NCBI GenBank assembly: GCA_029582165.1
Contig: CM055876.1
Location: 34,776,434-34,840,433, forward strand
Direction of reading: 5' to 3'
Source of the DNA: Portulaca oleracea
Taxonomy: Eukaryota; Streptophyta; Magnoliopsida; Caryophyllales; Portulacaceae
Length of the DNA: 64,000 nt
Shown: piece after piece, positions 60,448-64,000 of the stretch
Layout of the letters: each line of letters opens with the position of its first letter
Position numbering within the stretch: the first letter of the stretch is position 1
Program-made: the position numbers and the translations under genes
The notes under the pieces: generated by a model
What the model saw: only the letters and a program-made list of their open reading frames with translations
Databases searched by the model: none
Told to the model about the DNA's origin: nothing

Positions 60448-60601
60448 CCCGTTGGATCCAAATCGGTATCTCCCTCTTAAAGTTGGCTCGGAAAAAACGA
60501 ACAAAAGTAAAATATATTTGTTGCATTTTCCTCACGCTCCTCTCCGCTAATATTTTATGTTATTTTTTCATGCGAGGGCTTTTTTTTTTCCTTTTTGTTT
60601 T

Positions 60602-60633
60602 GGTGGGGTGGGGTGGGGTGGGGTGGGGTGGGG
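60602..60633. repeat. (GGGGT)n microsatellite
   Basis: Six units of ggggt follow 'ggtgg'. The G-rich strand (runs of four G every five bases) could form a G-quadruplex. It is about 150 bp upstream of the predicted SNAP33 leader exon. Confidence 0.9.
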
Positions 60634-60979
60634 TTTCTTCTTCCCATACTTGCGGATAAAAATTTAAATTCGGGTAAATTTAGGTTAATCAAATTTGGTC
60701 AACGTTAATATTTGAATGAGAAATTTATGTATAGATCTGGTTTTTATTCGGGTCATATTGGGACCGGACATATTAAACAGAGCTAAATATGGGTCCAAAT
60801 TGGGTTTCCAAATAGAAAAAAAAAATATTGTCTAAATATTCGGTCAAAAAATCCAGACAAAAAATCTATGTCCTAACTCGGTTTTTTCTAGGTCGGACAA
60901 TTTGGGGTTTTCGGGTCGAATAAAATTTTGCCAATTCTACCCATACATGTTATCAATTATCTTGTAACAATAAAAATAT

Positions 60980-61886
60980 CAAAAAACGATTCTGGGGGCC
61001 TCTTATTTTGGTGTAATAATTACAAGTGCCCCCTATTTTCGTAAATTACTGAGAGGTGACAATATATTTGATGAAATAATTTGGGAGGGACTTTCAAGCT
61101 GTTTTCCGGCCAAAAATTGGCGGGAACCAACTTATGTGTTGCTTAATAGTGTATTAACCAGAAGTCAACTGTAGTTAATTTTAATGAAAGATTAAAGGTT
61201 TTAAATTCAAAATAAAAAAAAAAAAAAGAAAACTAGAGGAAGACTTAAATCAAACCCAACCATAAACATCACTTCCCACCTTCATCTCTCTCCTTCCCTC
61301 ACACTCTTCATCTTCCTAGCTTGTTCTACCATTGTCGCACATTTCTTAGCATAAGTGGCGACTGAAGAAAACCAGAGGAAGAAGAGTGATGATTGAAGCT
61401 TAGAATTGGTTTATGAAGTTGAAGTAAATCCTACTCAGTTCAAGGTTAACAATGGTAAGTTTCTCCAGACTGTTACATTGGAATCAGTGTTGTTCAAGCT
61501 TGTCAAGGATGGCCACCTTTCTTCAATGGAGGTCTTCACTCGTCCAGCTTGGGTTTCTGCCTCAAACACAGCTTTCTCTCTCTAATCTGTTTTTTGTTTT
61601 CAAATGGGAGGGGGGCAGGTTGGGGACGGGGTTTAATTAGATTCAATTTTTATTTTTAGTTTTCTTTTTATTTCCCCATATTTAATGGAGTTGGTCAAAC
61701 CCATCTAACACCTAATCCACACTAAATACAACATTAATGTCTCACACCAATTTTTGGGCGGAAACAACCTGAAAGTCCCTCCCAAATTATTTCATCAAAT
61801 ATATTGTCACCTCCCAGTAATTTACGAAAATAGGGGGCCCTTATAATTATTACACCAAAATAAGAGGACCCCATAGTCGTTTTTTG
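60980..61886. mobile_element. MULE-like foldback element with 10-bp target duplication
   Basis: The left arm (60980-~61135, caaaaaacgattctgggggc...) and the right arm (~61738-61886, ...ccccatagtcgttttttg) are inverted repeats of about 150 bp with scattered mismatches. Exact copies of ataaaaatat flank it (60970-60979 and 61887-61896). A 9-10-bp duplication and long arms indicate a Mutator-type non-autonomous element. The ~600-bp core (CT-rich with 'ttcatctctctccttccctc') has a short frame at 61452-61640 that matches no family I know. Confidence 0.8.
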
Positions 61887-61896
61887 ATAAAAATAT

Positions 61897-63936
61897 AGTA
61901 CTGTTATTTTCAGTGCTGTCAAAAGTCCCAATCCGAATAAATGAAGGTCGGTCAATGATAAAATCAGACGAGAAATTAATGTCCGGACCCATTTTCCTAG
62001 TTGGATCAAATCGACCAATTCACGCGTAGCTAAATTCAGGTTGGGACATTAGAAAAAGAGAAATATTACATCTAAGGATCTGGTAATCAAAATTGAGTTT
62101 GATCAAGTTGGAAAATTTGGATGGATCTTCGACTCAATCTATCCATCACTATGCTCGATCTATAGTTTAAAAGCCCTAAAGCTTCTAATTTAATTGATTG
62201 AATGCTATTTATTAAACCCAAAAATGACTAAAGATATTTCAAAGCCTCGAAATTGCATATAGTAAACCATGTATATCAACTACATATATAACTAGAATGC
62301 AAAAGGTGCATGTCAAAGACAATTAACTTGACAGAAAGGTTTTAGAAACAAAGGGGATAATAAGTGCACCTCATATACATACATAATTGCTTACATTTGA
62401 CAACATATCGATGTCAACATTATTATGAAACAAGAATAGTCCGTACAAGATGGTCACTTATTTGTTACAGTTAGTAACTGTTTCGAAATAAAAATCGTAA
62501 TTTAAAAGCGCAAAGCTAGCTAAGTCAAGTCCCCTACCAAAATGTTCCAACTTGATTTTAGGGTCAAGACCCAATATTACAAGTCGATATAAATTCTTTT
62601 CTTATAGAAAAAAGGGCGACATTACCTTTTATTTGAAAGAATATGACTAATTTTTCATCAAAGTCCCATATTATATATGCGCATTTGGTCCATCTATACA
62701 AGGCCCGAGACCCTAAAGTCCACCAAGAGAAAACAGTAACTTAAATAGACAATTCCACTAAGAAAAGAGAACATGTAATAGCAACTTATTTTCACAACAA
62801 TACGACACATACATTAATCTAATTTTACATTAGCTCATGACCTCAACTACAATTCAAAGTTATTTTTTGAATAATCTCCCAACAAAAAAAGATATTGTAA
62901 GAAAAGGAATAAAATATTGTCTATTTAGAACCCAATTTATTATCTCTTTTATTAATTATAATGTAGGATCTAACACAATTTACTGTAGTGCTATTTTTGT
63001 GTTGATTTGATCATCTAAATAATAATTCATACCTTATTGATACAACAAGATTTTTTTTTAAGTAAATGTTTAAAGAAATTGAAAAGTCTTGTGAGAAATC
63101 CTTATTTACTCCAACTAGGTGTGAATAATTTGAAAATCAGTTGAACTTTTAATACTACTTACTAATAAATTGTGTCGAAGTCATAGTTATTATTACACTC
63201 CTCCATTTTAGGCATTTTTTTCTTGAAAACCGACAAAATAAATAGAAAATTATTAAAATACAAATACGAAGTAGATAACAATCCGCTTTTAGGTCCACCA
63301 ATCAAAATTCTAAAATATACAAACATCTAAATATAGGTTTATTATATATTATTCATTATTGCATGAATAGACCAAAAAAATAGTGTGAATACTCAAGTGA
63401 GGTCTTGAACTTGACTCCAAATTCATGATCAATTCCAAAATTAAATCACAAAAAATGACATGTGAAAATGAAACTTAAATTTCTCAATAGCAAAAATCCC
63501 AAATGCAAAAAGAATATATTAAAAAAAAGCAATAATCAAAACTCACAACACTCACAACCATTAGTTTTTTAGGACACTTTCCTAACCCTTAGGAAGCCCC
63601 TCAAGCCTCTACCTTTGGATCCCCATGTCCTCTCATTTCACTCCACGTGTCCCTTTCTCTCTCTTCTTTCTCTCTCTAGCTTCTAGTCCTACTACTCCAA
63701 GTACTAATTTTGGTGGGGGAGGAGAAATCCATGCATGGAAGCAAAGATAAAAAGAGGAAATTGCAAGCCATAGTAGACAACCAAACCCTAATTAATTAGA
63801 TTAGTAGTAGTAATTAAACTTGTGATTAAGTTTGAGGTCATCTTTGATTAATTAGTTCCTTCTTCAAGTTTCAAGCTTTCAACTACCTACAACAAGGGTT
63901 AGTGAGTGATTAGAGACAAGTTAGAGAAAAAGAAAG
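61897..63936. other. AT-rich spacer and promoter-like region of a gene at the right edge
   Basis: 61897-63540 shows no gene and no clear repeat. 63600-63936 looks like a promoter and leader. It has a G-box cacgtg at 63644-63649, a CT-rich stretch (63651-63680), and an A-rich leader just before an ATG at 63937. Confidence 0.4.
63644..63649. promoter_or_regulatory. G-box (CACGTG)
   Basis: The palindrome cacgtg, in the context ccacgtgtcc, matches the ACGT-core element bound by plant bZIP and bHLH factors and by ABA-response factors. It is about 290 bp upstream of the ATG at 63937, a plausible promoter position. Chance occurrence cannot be excluded. Confidence 0.4.
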
Positions 63937-64000
63937 ATGTGTGAATGTGAACTCCAAAAACTCCTCACCATAACTCAAACACCAACTTTTTTCTTCTATT
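63937..64000 (+). CDS. Possible 5' end of a gene cut by the window edge
   Basis: The frame starts at 63937 in the context agaaagATGtg and reads MCECELQKLLTITQTPTFFFY to the window edge. The leader upstream is long, A/T-rich and free of a nearby in-frame start, and the G-box region fits a promoter. Only 21 residues are visible, so the family cannot be told. It may equally be an upstream ORF. Confidence 0.3.
   Translation, partial: MCECELQKLLTITQTPTFFFY

Overview
This is a nuclear chromosome segment from a flowering plant, almost certainly a eudicot. The evidence is split genes with GT-AG introns, AT-rich intergenic DNA, many MITEs, a plant L1-type LINE, and plant-specific families (remorin, neprosin-domain protein, SNAP33, plastid bL17 with a transit peptide). 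The LINE has an RRM in ORF1, as in the BNR-type LINEs described from beet. That fits Caryophyllales but does not prove it.

Layout. 1-7.9 kb: gene-free, with Stowaway-like MITEs and one 1.4-kb Mutator-like (MULE) element with ~400-bp inverted repeats. 7.9-16.0 kb (+): a seven-exon neprosin-domain gene whose intron 4 holds a 5.2-kb antisense LINE flanked by a 20-bp target duplication. 17.3-17.5 kb (-): a possible small membrane protein. 19.0-24.4 kb (-): a five-exon remorin gene with introns swollen by foldback elements, an (AT)n run and a ~1-kb degenerate minisatellite. 26.5-37.3 kb (+): a 23-exon SNF2 annealing helicase with a C-terminal HNH nuclease (ZRANB3-like). A 1.3-kb hAT-type element sits inside its last coding exon and replaces the final ten codons. 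37.7-43.3 kb: nested repeats, including a 3.76-kb solo-LTR-like element inside a MITE. 44.4-48.5 kb (+): a GH79 heparanase-like beta-glucuronidase. 49.6-51.9 kb (-): UTP18, a WD40 subunit of the small-subunit processome. 53.8-55.7 kb (-): plastid ribosomal protein L17 with a TRIM-like element in its intron. 57.0-57.3 kb (+): an ISD11/LYRM4-like LYR protein. 57.9-60.4 kb (-): a SNAP33 t-SNARE. 60.5-64 kb: a second MULE-like foldback element, AT-rich spacer, and the likely 5' end of a further gene at the right edge.

The genes are unrelated housekeeping and membrane or cell-wall functions, as expected for a gene-rich plant region; there is no operon-like system. I saw no clearly new multi-gene system. 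The most interesting signals are the hAT insertion that rewrites the C-terminus of the helicase-nuclease, its four-copy acidic 26-residue repeat, a Gln-to-His change at the predicted Qc zero layer of SNAP33, an apparent Glu-to-Gln change in a conserved neprosin motif, and an unusually clean record of nested transposition with readable target duplications. All exon models were built by hand from splice signals and reading-frame continuity, not from transcripts.
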